Positions 35,996 through 45,080 are shown, counted from the stretch's first letter. The stretch is DNA of 64,000 nt from Alkaliphilus oremlandii OhILAs (GCF_000018325.1 NC_009922.1:1116001-1180000), one strand, 5' to 3'. A program made the numbers and translations. The notes: a model not told the origin generated them from the letters alone.

Positions 35996-36012
35996 TTGGC
36001 ATGAAATTTGCA
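35996..36012 (+). promoter_or_regulatory. Sigma-54 promoter P1 (-24/-12)
   Basis: TTGGCATGAAATTTGCA, with GG and GC separated by exactly 10 bases, fits the sigma-54 consensus. The start point would be near 36022, 28 bases before the LDCC-1 gene. Confidence 0.85.
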
Positions 36013-36049
36013 AGTATAATAATAGTAAATAAATACAGGAGGAGATTTT

Positions 36050-36181
36050 ATGAAAAAGTGGTTTCAAAAATTATTAAAATCTATTGAGGAAGCAAATAAG
36101 CAAAATTTTGGAAATCAGAAATTAGATTGCTGTGATTTAAATAGCAATAAGAAAAATACAAATAATCCGCAGAAAAAATAG
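36050..36181 (+). CDS. LDCC-motif small protein, copy 1
   Basis: Peptide of 43 residues: MKKWFQKLLKSIEEANKQ, then GNQKLDCCDLN with the LDCC motif at residues 25-28, and a Lys/Asn tail. Proteins with this motif have been named putative metal-binding proteins; that is all I know of them. AGGAGGAG ribosome site. A near-identical copy lies at 50417 and a decayed one at 45081, each behind its own sigma-54 promoter. An amphipathic N-terminal helix could bind the membrane. Confidence 0.85.
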   Translation: MKKWFQKLLKSIEEANKQNFGNQKLDCCDLNSNKKNTNNPQKK

Positions 36182-36196
36182 AATGGAGGATTTAAT

Positions 36197-36451
36197 GTGA
36201 ATCATCAAAATCATAATCATAATGGAAAAAAACATGGATTATTAATGTTACTATGTTGTCTAGTACCAATATTAGCTGTTGTACTTTTACCGAGGCTAGG
36301 GCTTAACCTAGGACCAATAGGTAAGTTAGCACCCTATGCAATGTTTTTACTCTGTCCACTAATGCATATTGGAATGATGATAGGTATGTCAAAAGGCAAT
36401 AAAAAAGAAGACTGCCATAAGTCAGGAGATATAGGGGAGCAAAATAGATAG
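36197..36451 (+). CDS. DUF2933-like small membrane protein, His-rich
   Basis: Protein of 84 residues. N-terminus HQNHNHNGKKHGLLMLLCCL holds five His in the first 12 residues; two membrane segments follow, ending FLLCPLMHIGMMIGM, a pattern I associate with DUF2933. Starts with GTG 36197, GGAGG 7 bases before. It lies 15 bases after LDCC-1, so both use P1. Cys, His and Met residues at the membrane face suggest metal binding; no function is known. Confidence 0.8.
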   Translation: MNHQNHNHNGKKHGLLMLLCCLVPILAVVLLPRLGLNLGPIGKLAPYAMFLLCPLMHIGMMIGMSKGNKKEDCHKSGDIGEQNR

Positions 36452-36769
36452 GATTGAGTCTATAAACTTGATTCAGTAGATTTTAAATGAAAATGTGCTA
36501 AATGCTACAATTGTTGTAGCATTTGCCAAATTAATTGATGAATTAAAAGTAAAAAATTGTTTATGAGAAGAAATATAAAGTTTGATTTTAAAGAATTTAG
36601 TTATTTATAGAAATGTAAAGACCCAGCTTTAATGATAAGGTGTGAAGTGTAACACTAAACACATATAAAAAACTAGTAATATGTAAATGAATAAGGCTAC
36701 CTTTTAGGTAGTTCTATTAATTTATAATTTGTTAAAAATTAAACTATAAATAGGGGGTAGAGAATTTAT
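36452..36769. promoter_or_regulatory. Intergenic region with two palindromes
   Basis: No gene in this 318-base gap. A perfect 11-bp-arm palindrome (36500-36524, arm AAATGCTACAA, 3-base centre) has no T-run, and an imperfect dyad GTGTGAAGTGT/ACACTAAACAC spans about 36640-36663. Either could be a binding site for the regulator of this region or of the receptor gene that follows. The ribosome site of that gene is AGGGGG at about 36751-36756. Confidence 0.5.
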
Positions 36770-38473
36770 ATGAAATATTTAAAGAAGATTAAGATAGTAC
36801 ATAAGCTTATTTTTGCAGCTTTAATCATATCCATCCTTTTAGGGTCTATGGGAATGTATGGCATCTTAAATGTTAGCAAAATAAATTTTAATGTTTCAGA
36901 TATTTATAATCATCATCTAAAACTTATTACAACCTTGGAAAGCGCCCATGCTAAATTTCTGAGTATGGATAATAAACTTATAAAACATATTGCTGAAAAG
37001 AAAGATCCAGGTCATATTAATAAAGATATTGAAGAAATAGATTTGCTTATAAGGCAATTTCAAGAAATACATACCTTAAGAAGTAGCGATATGAAGGACG
37101 GGCATAATAATGAAATTGACATTATAAATTCTGTATGGCAATCGTACAGAAGTAATTTAGAAAACATTGTTTCTGAGAGTATAGGGGTAGAAGAATTTGC
37201 TAATGAATATATTAAGTTAGAACAACAGCGAGTAGAAATTATGAATGCATTTCTTGAGGAAATAGAAGATAATGAAGAGAAAGCCTCTGATACATATAAT
37301 GAGAGTATAAAAATCTATAATAAAATAAGACAAGCTATGATGACTTTTACAATTATAGGAGCTATATTCTGCTTTATTTTTGGTCTGTTATTTTCTTTTG
37401 ATATTCGAAGAAAGTTAAATCAAGGACTAATATTTGCAAGTAATTTACAAGAAAAAAATTTGTCTTTAGATATAAAATCATATAATTCAGATGAGATTGG
37501 TGATCTTATAAATTTATTAGACAGATCTCGAATAAGTATAAGAGATATTTTATTGAAAATAAAAGATTTAATACTAGGGATATCTACTACTAACTCAAAA
37601 GTAATAAAAAATGTAGAAGAATCTAATATCTTTATAAAGGATGTTCAAAACAGCGTAGAAAGTATTTCAGCAAGCATACAGCAAAACTCTGCATCTACTC
37701 AAGAAATAACAGGTAAATTAGTGGAATTAGAGGACTTAATTATTTCAATAGATCAATATACTACGGAAACTACGGATAAAAGTGATGACATAAAGAAGTT
37801 ATCAGAAATAGGTGCTAGAGATATAAAAGATCTTTTGATCTCCATGGATGATATGGCTCAGTCGTCTACTAGCACTTTAGATATTGTACAAAGGTTAAAA
37901 AATCAATCTCAAGAAATTAATAAAAGCGTTGATATTATGAATAATATTTTTAGTAAAATTAATTTATTAGCGTTGAACGCTTCCATCGAGGCTGCTGGAG
38001 CTGGAGCTGCAGGAAAAGGATTTGCCGTTGTAGCAAGTGAAATCAGAGAACTGGCTGAGGAAACAAAAGGGGCATTAAAGGAAGTTGAGAATATTAATGA
38101 TAATACACTAAATACAGTAGATTGTGTTGTACTAGAAGTGCATAAAGTAAAGGAGGATATTGATGAAGGGTTTAATATTACAAGAAAAACTGAGGAAATA
38201 ATACAACAAATTTTTTCAAATGTTTTTAATATAAATGAGAGAATTCGAAATATCAAGGAGATTATACAAACTGAAACTACGATTATACAAAGAATAGTTA
38301 AAGAAGCTGAAATTATTGGACAAGCAACATTCAGTAATTCAAGTGATATTGAAACGATCAAGGAGGAAGTAGACAAACAGGTGAAATTACTAGAAGATAC
38401 TAGAAGTAGTGTAGAGTGTTTTAAAGGATTAGTAAATGATGTTAATGAAGGGATAAAAGAGTTTAAATTATAA
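36770..38473 (+). CDS. Methyl-accepting chemotaxis-like receptor
   Basis: Membrane receptor of 567 residues: first span residues 13-33, a four-helix-bundle type outer domain to about residue 188, second span about 190-212, HAMP (RRKLNQGLIFASNLQEK) and a C-terminal signalling coiled coil. The conserved tip reads LNASIEAAGAGAAGKGFAVVA around residues 402-422, where the usual form is EAARAGEAGKGFAVVA: Arg to Gly and Glu to Ala. No che genes are nearby. It may signal weakly or through a non-chemotaxis partner. Confidence 0.85.
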   Translation: MKYLKKIKIVHKLIFAALIISILLGSMGMYGILNVSKINFNVSDIYNHHLKLITTLESAHAKFLSMDNKLIKHIAEKKDPGHINKDIEEIDLLIRQFQEIHTLRSSDMKDGHNNEIDIINSVWQSYRSNLENIVSESIGVEEFANEYIKLEQQRVEIMNAFLEEIEDNEEKASDTYNESIKIYNKIRQAMMTFTIIGAIFCFIFGLLFSFDIRRKLNQGLIFASNLQEKNLSLDIKSYNSDEIGDLINLLDRSRISIRDILLKIKDLILGISTTNSKVIKNVEESNIFIKDVQNSVESISASIQQNSASTQEITGKLVELEDLIISIDQYTTETTDKSDDIKKLSEIGARDIKDLLISMDDMAQSSTSTLDIVQRLKNQSQEINKSVDIMNNIFSKINLLALNASIEAAGAGAAGKGFAVVASEIRELAEETKGALKEVENINDNTLNTVDCVVLEVHKVKEDIDEGFNITRKTEEIIQQIFSNVFNINERIRNIKEIIQTETTIIQRIVKEAEIIGQATFSNSSDIETIKEEVDKQVKLLEDTRSSVECFKGLVNDVNEGIKEFKL

Positions 38474-38531
38474 AATGATTTACAGGGAAAGTATAACTAT
38501 TATTTATAAATATAAAAAAGGTAAATGTGTG

Positions 38532-38566
38532 AAAGCAGCTTTATGAAGAAGCTGCTTTATATATTT
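38532..38566 (+). terminator. Terminator after the receptor gene
   Basis: AAAGCAGCTT (38532-38541) pairs with AAGCTGCTTT (38549-38558), loop TATGAAG; short T-rich tail. Confidence 0.7.
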
Positions 38567-38583
38567 ATGCACTAAAATAAAAC

Positions 38584-38600
38584 TTGGCACAGATATTGCA
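38584..38600 (+). promoter_or_regulatory. Sigma-54 promoter P2
   Basis: TTGGCACAGATATTGCA with GG-N10-GC; the -24 box TTGGCAC is a perfect match. 68 bases before lgt. Confidence 0.78.
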
Positions 38601-38668
38601 TTCTAAAAAGGTATGACTTGACTAAAGAGTTTAACCTAAGGCTTACTAATATGAGAGGAGACTAAAGA

Positions 38669-39514
38669 ATGAAAGTACTGTTTAATGTTGGAGGATTTTC
38701 AATCCATTTATTTGGAGCAACTATTGCATTAGGGATTTTAGTAGGATTTTTTGTTATGTTGTTTGAAGCTAAAAGAAAGGGGTTAGATCAGGATAAATTA
38801 ACAGATTTAGCTATGTATACAGTTATAGTCGGAATTATAGGTGCACGTTTAAATTATATATTAGCCTTTAATCCTTCCTATTATATACAAAATCCAAAGG
38901 AAATTTTTATGATTCATCAGGGAGGTCTATCGATTCAAGGTGCTCTAATTGCAGGAACTATATTTGCTCTTTGGTATATGAAAAAGAAGAACATTCCTAT
39001 ATGGAAAACGGCCGATGCATTTGCTCCAGCTATTATTATAGGACAGGCAATTGGTCGAGTGGGCTGTGATGTATTTGGAATTCCTATGGCTAAGTCTTGG
39101 TTTTGGGGAGTTAATGTAGGGGGAGAGCTTCTACATCCTGCTCAGATTTATGAAGCAATATTAAATTATATTTTGTTTCTTGTTTTATGGAATAAAAGAA
39201 AAAATATTAAATATGATGGTCAAATATTTTTCATCTATATCGTCGGATTTTCAATCAACAGATTTATTGTTGAATTCTTTAGAACAAATCCAATGATATT
39301 TGGACCAATATCCATTGCCCATGTTTTCAGTCTAGGAATTATATTGATAGCATTTATGGGGGCGGCTTGGTTAAAGAAAAAGCAGGAAAACCTACAGTTA
39401 GATGTAGGAAATGACGCAGCAGTAAAAAGTAAGATAGATATAAAAGGTACTGTTATAGTTGGAGTTGCTATGATTATATCTGTTGCTTTTTATTATTTTA
39501 TTCATAGCATTTAA
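38669..39514 (+). CDS. lgt: Prolipoprotein diacylglyceryl transferase-like protein
   Basis: Transfers diacylglycerol from phosphatidylglycerol to the lipobox Cys of prolipoproteins in the membrane. The protein has 281 residues and seven or so spans. Family segments are IVGIIGARLNYIL, HQGGLSIQGALIAG near residue 90, GRVGCDVFG near residue 133 (most family members have GRxGNF here) and HPAQIYEAILNY. It sits behind a sigma-54 promoter, which suggests a specialised paralogue rather than the housekeeping enzyme; whether another copy exists is outside this window. Confidence 0.9.
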   Translation: MKVLFNVGGFSIHLFGATIALGILVGFFVMLFEAKRKGLDQDKLTDLAMYTVIVGIIGARLNYILAFNPSYYIQNPKEIFMIHQGGLSIQGALIAGTIFALWYMKKKNIPIWKTADAFAPAIIIGQAIGRVGCDVFGIPMAKSWFWGVNVGGELLHPAQIYEAILNYILFLVLWNKRKNIKYDGQIFFIYIVGFSINRFIVEFFRTNPMIFGPISIAHVFSLGIILIAFMGAAWLKKKQENLQLDVGNDAAVKSKIDIKGTVIVGVAMIISVAFYYFIHSI

Positions 39515-39538
39515 TCTAGGGTTCATGGAGGGGTAGAG

Positions 39539-41815
39539 ATGAGTAAGTATTCACGCAGGGATATTCTTTTATTAATAGGAATTTCAATGATTACCATGAG
39601 TGTAATCTCATTTGAAATGCTATTAACAAGACTGTTTTCAACAATATTGGCTTATCATTTTGCTTTTTTAGTTACTTCTTTAGCTATATTGGGTTCAGGT
39701 ATCGGGGGGATGATTGCTTATAAGAAGGAGAATATAAGCAGTATATTTACAAATTATAGTATAATTTTACCGTTTAGTTACTTGTTCATAATTTTAATGA
39801 TCTATTTGAGGCCATTTTTAGATAATCTAACTTACTATAGTGTTTTAGCAACAATGCCTTTTCTAATAGCTGGAATGATCATTTCAACAATATTTAAGAA
39901 AAATGCACATATTAGTAATCGAATATATTTTGCTGACCTGATTGGGTCAGCACTTGGGAGTTTGGCTATATTATTATTGCTAAATCATAAGGGGTTTATA
40001 TACAGCCTATTTGGAATAGCTTTTGTAGGGGCATTAGGTAGCTTAGCGTTAGTAGATTCAAGGAAAAAACAAAGAAAATTTGTTCTAGCACTACCTATAA
40101 TTCTTCTGGGAATAATCCTTTATCAGGGAACTGTTATGAAACAAATAGAAACTAATTTCTTAGCATACGATACTAGTCCCTATACACTAATGGGTGCATT
40201 AAGGGATAGCAAGCAACCAGTAAAATCAACTGATTTTATAGGATGGAATGCCATGGCTAGAACCGATGTAATAGAAACACAAGACCCAAATGAGAAAATC
40301 ATTATTAGTGATGGAGGAGCCAGTGCTCCTATGATAAAATTTAGCGGCGACCTAGATGAAATTGAATATTTGAAAGATGAGGTTGGCTTTATTCCATTTG
40401 CCTTCGGTAATAATGAAAGTAGCTTAATTATAGGATCTGGTGGGGGAAGGGACATAGTTTTTGCATTATTAGGCGGAGTGGACAAGATTGATGCTGTAGA
40501 AATTAATCCCCTAACAATTAAAGCTGCTGATAAGTATAAAGATTTTAATGGTGGCATATATGATATGCCAGGTGTTGAATTATTTATTGAAGATGGAAGA
40601 AGTTTTATAGAAAAGACTACAGAAAAGTACGATAATATCTATTTATCTTTAGTAATGTCTAATGCGGTAGAACACTCAGCATTAGCTATGTCAGAAGGAT
40701 ATGTATTTACTCAAGAAGCTCTTGAAAAATATCTAGACTTATTAACTGATAATGGAAAATTAAGCTTTGTTATGCATTCTAGTACAGATTTATTTAGAGG
40801 GTTAAACACAGCGATACAGGGTCTAATAAACAGAGGTGTAGATAAAGATAAAGTTCTAGATTATTTTGCTATTATCAATAGTATGTCATTAGAAGATTCT
40901 CAGAAGCGTGGCACAAGTATTCATAAACCAGTATTAATAGTAAAGAAAAGCCCTTTTACTGAAGCTGAATATCAAGAGCTATGGAAAGTAATTAACGAGC
41001 AAGAAAGGCAAACAATTCATGTAAAACCTTCCACCATATTAAAAGACTACGTTGATTTTTCTGAAGGTAAGCTGGATTTTAATGAGTTAATAAATGGTAC
41101 ACCTTTAAATTTAAAACCTATAACAGATCAAAATCCATTTTTCTACAACTTTACCCCAGGCGGATCAAATACTTTAAAGGTACTAATATTTGTAAGTTTA
41201 CTAGCTTTACTAGGTATATTTAAGACTACGAAAAAGGTAGAAACAAAAAGGAGTTCTCTGTACTTTACTTTGTTAGGAATTGCATTTATGTTAGTTGAAA
41301 TACCTTTGATTCAAAAAATTGTACTATTTGTTGGAAATCCAACTCAAGCATTTAGTTATGTTTTATTTATATTATTAGTAAGTAGTGGACTTGGCAGCCT
41401 ATTCAATAAACTTACCATTTGGAATAAATACAGTAAAAATAAATACTTACCGCTACTCTTTAGTGGATTACTTTTATTTGGGCAAAGTATGGCTATTCGG
41501 TCAGTTATTCCAATGTTTATGGGTGCAAATATAGGAACTAAACTTATATTGATGATTTTAATCATAAGTCCATTAGGATTCTTTATGGGTATGCCTTTTG
41601 CAAGGGGAATTTGGCTCCTAGGAGAATATGAACGAGAGAATGATATTCCTCTAATGTGGGGAGTAAACGGAATAGCTTCCGTATTGGGATCAACCCTAGC
41701 CCTTATGCTATCTATGGAATGGGGATTTTATACTTCTGAAATACTAGCCGGAGCTATTTATATTATATTGTTTGTGGTGGAATTTATCAAAAGGGAAGAG
41801 ACAGTGGCATTATAA
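39539..41815 (+). CDS. Membrane protein with spermidine-synthase-like domain
   Basis: Protein of 758 residues: about seven N-terminal membrane spans (residues 1-205), a cytosolic SpeE-like methyltransferase-fold domain (SLIIGSGGGRDIVFALLGG near residue 300, AVEINPLTIKAADKYK near 322, FIEDGRSFI near 350), then six or seven more spans to the end. Such fused proteins are widespread but of unproven function; the substrate need not be a polyamine. It follows lgt by 24 bases and probably shares the sigma-54 promoter P2. Confidence 0.82.
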   Translation: MSKYSRRDILLLIGISMITMSVISFEMLLTRLFSTILAYHFAFLVTSLAILGSGIGGMIAYKKENISSIFTNYSIILPFSYLFIILMIYLRPFLDNLTYYSVLATMPFLIAGMIISTIFKKNAHISNRIYFADLIGSALGSLAILLLLNHKGFIYSLFGIAFVGALGSLALVDSRKKQRKFVLALPIILLGIILYQGTVMKQIETNFLAYDTSPYTLMGALRDSKQPVKSTDFIGWNAMARTDVIETQDPNEKIIISDGGASAPMIKFSGDLDEIEYLKDEVGFIPFAFGNNESSLIIGSGGGRDIVFALLGGVDKIDAVEINPLTIKAADKYKDFNGGIYDMPGVELFIEDGRSFIEKTTEKYDNIYLSLVMSNAVEHSALAMSEGYVFTQEALEKYLDLLTDNGKLSFVMHSSTDLFRGLNTAIQGLINRGVDKDKVLDYFAIINSMSLEDSQKRGTSIHKPVLIVKKSPFTEAEYQELWKVINEQERQTIHVKPSTILKDYVDFSEGKLDFNELINGTPLNLKPITDQNPFFYNFTPGGSNTLKVLIFVSLLALLGIFKTTKKVETKRSSLYFTLLGIAFMLVEIPLIQKIVLFVGNPTQAFSYVLFILLVSSGLGSLFNKLTIWNKYSKNKYLPLLFSGLLLFGQSMAIRSVIPMFMGANIGTKLILMILIISPLGFFMGMPFARGIWLLGEYERENDIPLMWGVNGIASVLGSTLALMLSMEWGFYTSEILAGAIYIILFVVEFIKREETVAL

Positions 41816-41877
41816 GGCTAAAGCACTAGGAAGTTAATACTATTTAATTATATATGGATTTTTTGGGAGGATATATT

Positions 41878-42075
41878 ATGAAAGGTAAGATTCATAAAAA
41901 GAAATTTCAAATTAATAAATGTCCTTCCTGCAGTTCAACTAATGTAGGGAAGTTAGGTAAGTCAAGTTACTTTTGTCGTAATTGTTTTGTACAAATAAAT
42001 AAGGAACAAAATCAAATATATATAAATATTACTTCAGAAGATGGAAAGACAATAGAGAGAATAAGGGTGATATAA
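41878..42075 (+). CDS. Small zinc-ribbon protein
   Basis: Protein of 65 residues with CPSC and CRNC pairs (residues about 13-37), a one-zinc ribbon, and a short beta-rich tail. ATG 41878 has GGGAGG 7 bases before; an upstream extension to 41854 lacks one. Two bases separate it from the Spo0E-like gene. Function unknown. Confidence 0.72.
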   Translation: MKGKIHKKKFQINKCPSCSSTNVGKLGKSSYFCRNCFVQINKEQNQIYINITSEDGKTIERIRVI

Positions 42076-42077
42076 AT

Positions 42078-42242
42078 ATGAATCAAACTATCAGAGAATA
42101 CTCTCTAGAAACAGAAATAGAAAGATTGCGAGAAGAGCTTAATAAAAAATTGGAAGGCACAAGCTTATCAGATGATAATATTTTGTGTATAAGCCAAGAA
42201 TTAGATATATTGATTACTCAATATACAAAAAAGGATATATAA
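42078..42242 (+). CDS. Spo0E-like aspartyl-phosphate phosphatase
   Basis: Peptide of 54 residues made of two helices: ETEIERLREELNKKL and ILCISQELDILITQY. The SQELD motif (residues 39-43) is the signature of Spo0E-family phosphatases, which dephosphorylate Spo0A and so delay sporulation. No strong ribosome site: AAGGGTGATAT upstream is moderate. It indicates a spore-forming host. Confidence 0.78.
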   Translation: MNQTIREYSLETEIERLREELNKKLEGTSLSDDNILCISQELDILITQYTKKDI

Positions 42243-42294
42243 ACAATAGATAGATGAAATTAAGAAAAAGAATAAATTTTATGGAGGTGTAATG

Positions 42295-42723
42295 ATGGAG
42301 AAAGTTGGATTTGTAAAATCTTTAGAAGGTGATTACGCAATTATAGAAATTCGAAGAGCTAGTGCTTGTGGAGAAAAATGTGCATCTTGTAAAGGAGGTT
42401 GTGCTCCTACCGCAGTATATGCAAGAGTTAAAAATAATGTAAATGCATCAGTAGGGCAGTTTGTAAAGTTGCATACCGAGAGCAAAAAGGTTATAAACGC
42501 AGCTTTCTTGGCATATATGATCCCTTTATTTAGTCTGATTATAGGAGTTCTAGTGGGTTTATGGTTCGCCATGTATTTAGGATATGAAGAGCAACAAGAG
42601 TTAATAGGAGCTGGTATTGGTCTTGTGTTTCTTGCAATTTCTTATCTGTTTCTAAGATTTAAAGATAAGAAACTAAAAGAGAGTGGAAGTATGGAGATCG
42701 TAATATCACACATTATTAAGTAG
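42295..42723 (+). CDS. RseC/MucC-family membrane protein
   Basis: Protein of 142 residues: an N-terminal domain with ACGEKCASCKGGC (four Cys, residues about 24-36) that could hold an iron-sulfur cluster or metal, and two membrane spans (about 63-86 and 97-117). This architecture is that of RseC, tied to SoxR reduction and Rnf complexes in other bacteria. No rnf or soxR gene is in this window. GGAGGT 7 bases before ATG 42295. Confidence 0.85.
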   Translation: MEKVGFVKSLEGDYAIIEIRRASACGEKCASCKGGCAPTAVYARVKNNVNASVGQFVKLHTESKKVINAAFLAYMIPLFSLIIGVLVGLWFAMYLGYEEQQELIGAGIGLVFLAISYLFLRFKDKKLKESGSMEIVISHIIK

Positions 42724-42773
42724 AAATCTAGACTATCCTATAGATTTAATCACAAATAGAAAGGAAGAATATC

Positions 42774-43367
42774 ATGAAGAAGAAAGTAAGTATTCTTATT
42801 GTAAGTATTCTAATTATATCAGCAGTTGGAGTTAGTATTGGTCAGCTAAAGGATACATCTATCTTAGGATTTTTCAATCAGGAAAAAAGCAAAGATGAAA
42901 CTAAAGATTTAAGTAAGGATATTGAGTTAGAAGATACTTCAAATTTGGAAGAAAATTTAGAAGAAAATCTGCAGACAGAAGAGACTAAGTTAAGGGAAAA
43001 ACTTATAAGAGTAGATTCAAATGGAGCGGTAGCCGTGGGAGTTACTTTTCTAAATCCTATAGAAGATAGTGAAGATTACTTGAGCTTTGAAGTTATCTTA
43101 GATACACATTCGGTTGAACTAGATCAGTATAATTTAGGGAATATGGCCACACTTTTTATAGGTGATGAAATAAAGATTACAGAAGGACTTAAGTGGGAGA
43201 CTGAAGGATCAGGGCACCATATGATAGGATATCTTAAATCACCTAGGAATTATGAAGGAAAAATAATAGACTATTTAGAGTCAGATTTTATAGAATTAGA
43301 AATAAATGATCTAGATGGAGTAGCCTCTAGAAAATTTAGGTGGGAAAAGGAAGAAATAACATTATAA
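42774..43367 (+). CDS. Membrane-anchored exported protein, unknown
   Basis: Protein of 197 residues with one N-terminal membrane anchor or signal (KKVSILIVSILIISAVGVSIG), an acidic linker with repeated Glu/Asn (about residues 35-68) and a beta-rich outer domain. No Cys at a lipobox. The segment GDEIKITEGLKWETEGSGHHM may bind metal through its His pair; that is a guess. It closes the lgt gene group. Confidence 0.6.
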   Translation: MKKKVSILIVSILIISAVGVSIGQLKDTSILGFFNQEKSKDETKDLSKDIELEDTSNLEENLEENLQTEETKLREKLIRVDSNGAVAVGVTFLNPIEDSEDYLSFEVILDTHSVELDQYNLGNMATLFIGDEIKITEGLKWETEGSGHHMIGYLKSPRNYEGKIIDYLESDFIELEINDLDGVASRKFRWEKEEITL

Positions 43368-43439
43368 TAGTAACTTATAATATTAAGGTGAGTAAATTAT
43401 AAAATAATATGGTAAAAAGGATAGAAATAATAAATATAA

Positions 43440-43473
43440 AATAAGGGTATTGGATTATGGCAATACCCTTATT
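43440..43473. repeat. Perfect 13-bp inverted repeat
   Basis: AATAAGGGTATTG (43440-43452) and its exact reverse complement (43461-43473), loop GATTATGG. The tail is ATTAAAC rather than a T-run, so it may be a terminator of modest quality or an operator for the nuclease-like gene 45 bases on. Confidence 0.6.
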
Positions 43474-43517
43474 AAACGATTAGAATTTATTATATTACGG
43501 AGGTAAATATTAAATTT

Positions 43518-44774
43518 ATGGAGGATAATCTTAAGAAATTAGTGGAGCAGTACAAAGAAGATCAAGAATCAGTATATAATACATGGTTTATTTATAATGA
43601 AACTAGAATGAAAGCTTTTAGATCAATACGAAAAGGGGTTAAAGATACTGTTCTTTCAATTCAACAAGATACCTTTGGAAATGATTTTAAAGGGTCTCCC
43701 CTAGAATTTGTATTAAACTGCATTACAGAGCAGAAACAAGTTTTTGAAGGAGCAGCACATGCTTTTTATTGGAAGCCTAAATTAAGAATTCCTGATATAT
43801 ATGAAAATGAAGTGAATAAACGACTCTTTGCACAGTTTCTAGAAACTTGTATGTCTGCAAATTCAGCTGATAAGTTAATTAAGGAAATAATAAAATTAGA
43901 TGGTTTTAATATTAAAGGATTAGGACCAGCAGCTGCCAATATTCTATACTTTTTACATCCAACTTTAATGCCACCATTTAATACGGCAATAGTAAATGGA
44001 TTTAATGCTGTATTTAAAGATAAAAAGAAATTAGGGTCTTGGCAACAATATTTAGAAATGAGAGAAATAATAATGAAAGCAAATGAAGAAATTCAGCCTA
44101 TGCTTTCGAAAGACTTAGGAGCAATATCGGGTCTATTATTTGATATTGGCGTTGGAAAGATAGTTTTAAACGAGACCTGGGCAAGTGTACTTAAGTTTGA
44201 AAAAAGTAAATTAGAAAAAGTATGGAAAAAACGCCATAATGAATTAGAACAGGAGTTATTAGAAGAAAATGAGCACCTAAAAATACAAGTAATGCTTACT
44301 GAAATAGGTATAGATCTAGGCTATAACGTTTATGTAGCAAAAAATGATCGAAAAAAATCTTTAGATGACAAGAGTTTAGAGTTTCTTACAGTATCAGAAC
44401 TTCCTCCCTTAAATTTACCTTATGATGTAGTTAAAACCATATCTTTAATTGATGTAATTTGGATAAATAAAGATACTAATGTAATAGAATGTGCTTTCGA
44501 AATAGAAAAAAGCACTTCTATATATTCTGGAATTTTAAGATTATATGATTTAGCAACATCTCTAGGCGATAGAAAGTATAATTTTTTCTTAGTTGCTCCC
44601 AACTCACGTGAAAAAGAAATCATTGCCCAGCTTAAACGGCCAGCATTTAGAAACCTTAGTCATCTTGAGTTAAGATATATATTATTTTCTGATCTAAAAC
44701 AAGATTGTGAAAGCATCTGTAAATTCGGAGATGATTATAAAATATTGTTAAAGCTTGCAAAGGGAATAGGATAG
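43518..44774 (+). CDS. Stand-alone putative PD-(D/E)XK nuclease with HhH-like domain
   Basis: Protein of 418 residues. Residues about 120-160 (LIKEIIKLDGFNIKGLGPAA, HPTLMPPFNTAIVNGF) resemble a helix-hairpin-helix DNA-glycosylase-type fold. A coiled coil follows (about 235-260). The C-terminal domain has IDVIWI, then ECAFEIEKSTSIYSGILRLYDL (about residues 306-335), which fits a PD-(D/E)XK active site and resembles restriction-endonuclease-like proteins I recall. No methylase or other defence gene adjoins it. Nuclease activity is inferred only. Confidence 0.55.
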   Translation: MEDNLKKLVEQYKEDQESVYNTWFIYNETRMKAFRSIRKGVKDTVLSIQQDTFGNDFKGSPLEFVLNCITEQKQVFEGAAHAFYWKPKLRIPDIYENEVNKRLFAQFLETCMSANSADKLIKEIIKLDGFNIKGLGPAAANILYFLHPTLMPPFNTAIVNGFNAVFKDKKKLGSWQQYLEMREIIMKANEEIQPMLSKDLGAISGLLFDIGVGKIVLNETWASVLKFEKSKLEKVWKKRHNELEQELLEENEHLKIQVMLTEIGIDLGYNVYVAKNDRKKSLDDKSLEFLTVSELPPLNLPYDVVKTISLIDVIWINKDTNVIECAFEIEKSTSIYSGILRLYDLATSLGDRKYNFFLVAPNSREKEIIAQLKRPAFRNLSHLELRYILFSDLKQDCESICKFGDDYKILLKLAKGIG

Positions 44775-44781
44775 TAACAGG

Positions 44782-44821
44782 TGAAGAATTTAACACAATA
44801 GGTGTGTGTTATGCAACATTA
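44782..44821 (+). repeat. 40-base repeat, copy A
   Basis: Matches 52746-52785 at 32 of 40 positions (shared TGAAGAATTT, TAGGTGT and TATGCAACA). The right part contains TGTGT-N6-CAACA, like a dyad regulator site. About 220 bases before promoter P3. Confidence 0.6.
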
Positions 44822-45039
44822 GTTATGAAGAATAGCTCTGAAATATAATCTTATTAAAAATAATTATATTTATATTTTTTAATATGCTTTCTATAATATA
44901 ATTATTATAAAAACATGAGGAGTCGTTTTAAATAATAAAATAATGCAAAGGCTAGTGTTGAAAAATACTGGCCTTTTAATATATTGAGAAATAATAAGCG
45001 CAGTTAAGTACAATTAAAAACAAGGGTAATTGATAAAAG

Positions 45040-45055
45040 TGGCACTAAATTTGCA
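45040..45055 (+). promoter_or_regulatory. Sigma-54 promoter P3
   Basis: TGGCACTAAATTTGCA with GG-N10-GC, an excellent match. It points to the LDCC remnant and then the gene at 45192. Confidence 0.85.
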
Positions 45056-45080
45056 TATAATAGATAAATATAGATAGATC

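Noticed and set aside
35847..36012. Right attachment site of the integrative element
   Set aside because: No stretch resembling the tRNA-Thr 3' end is present, so no att site is called.
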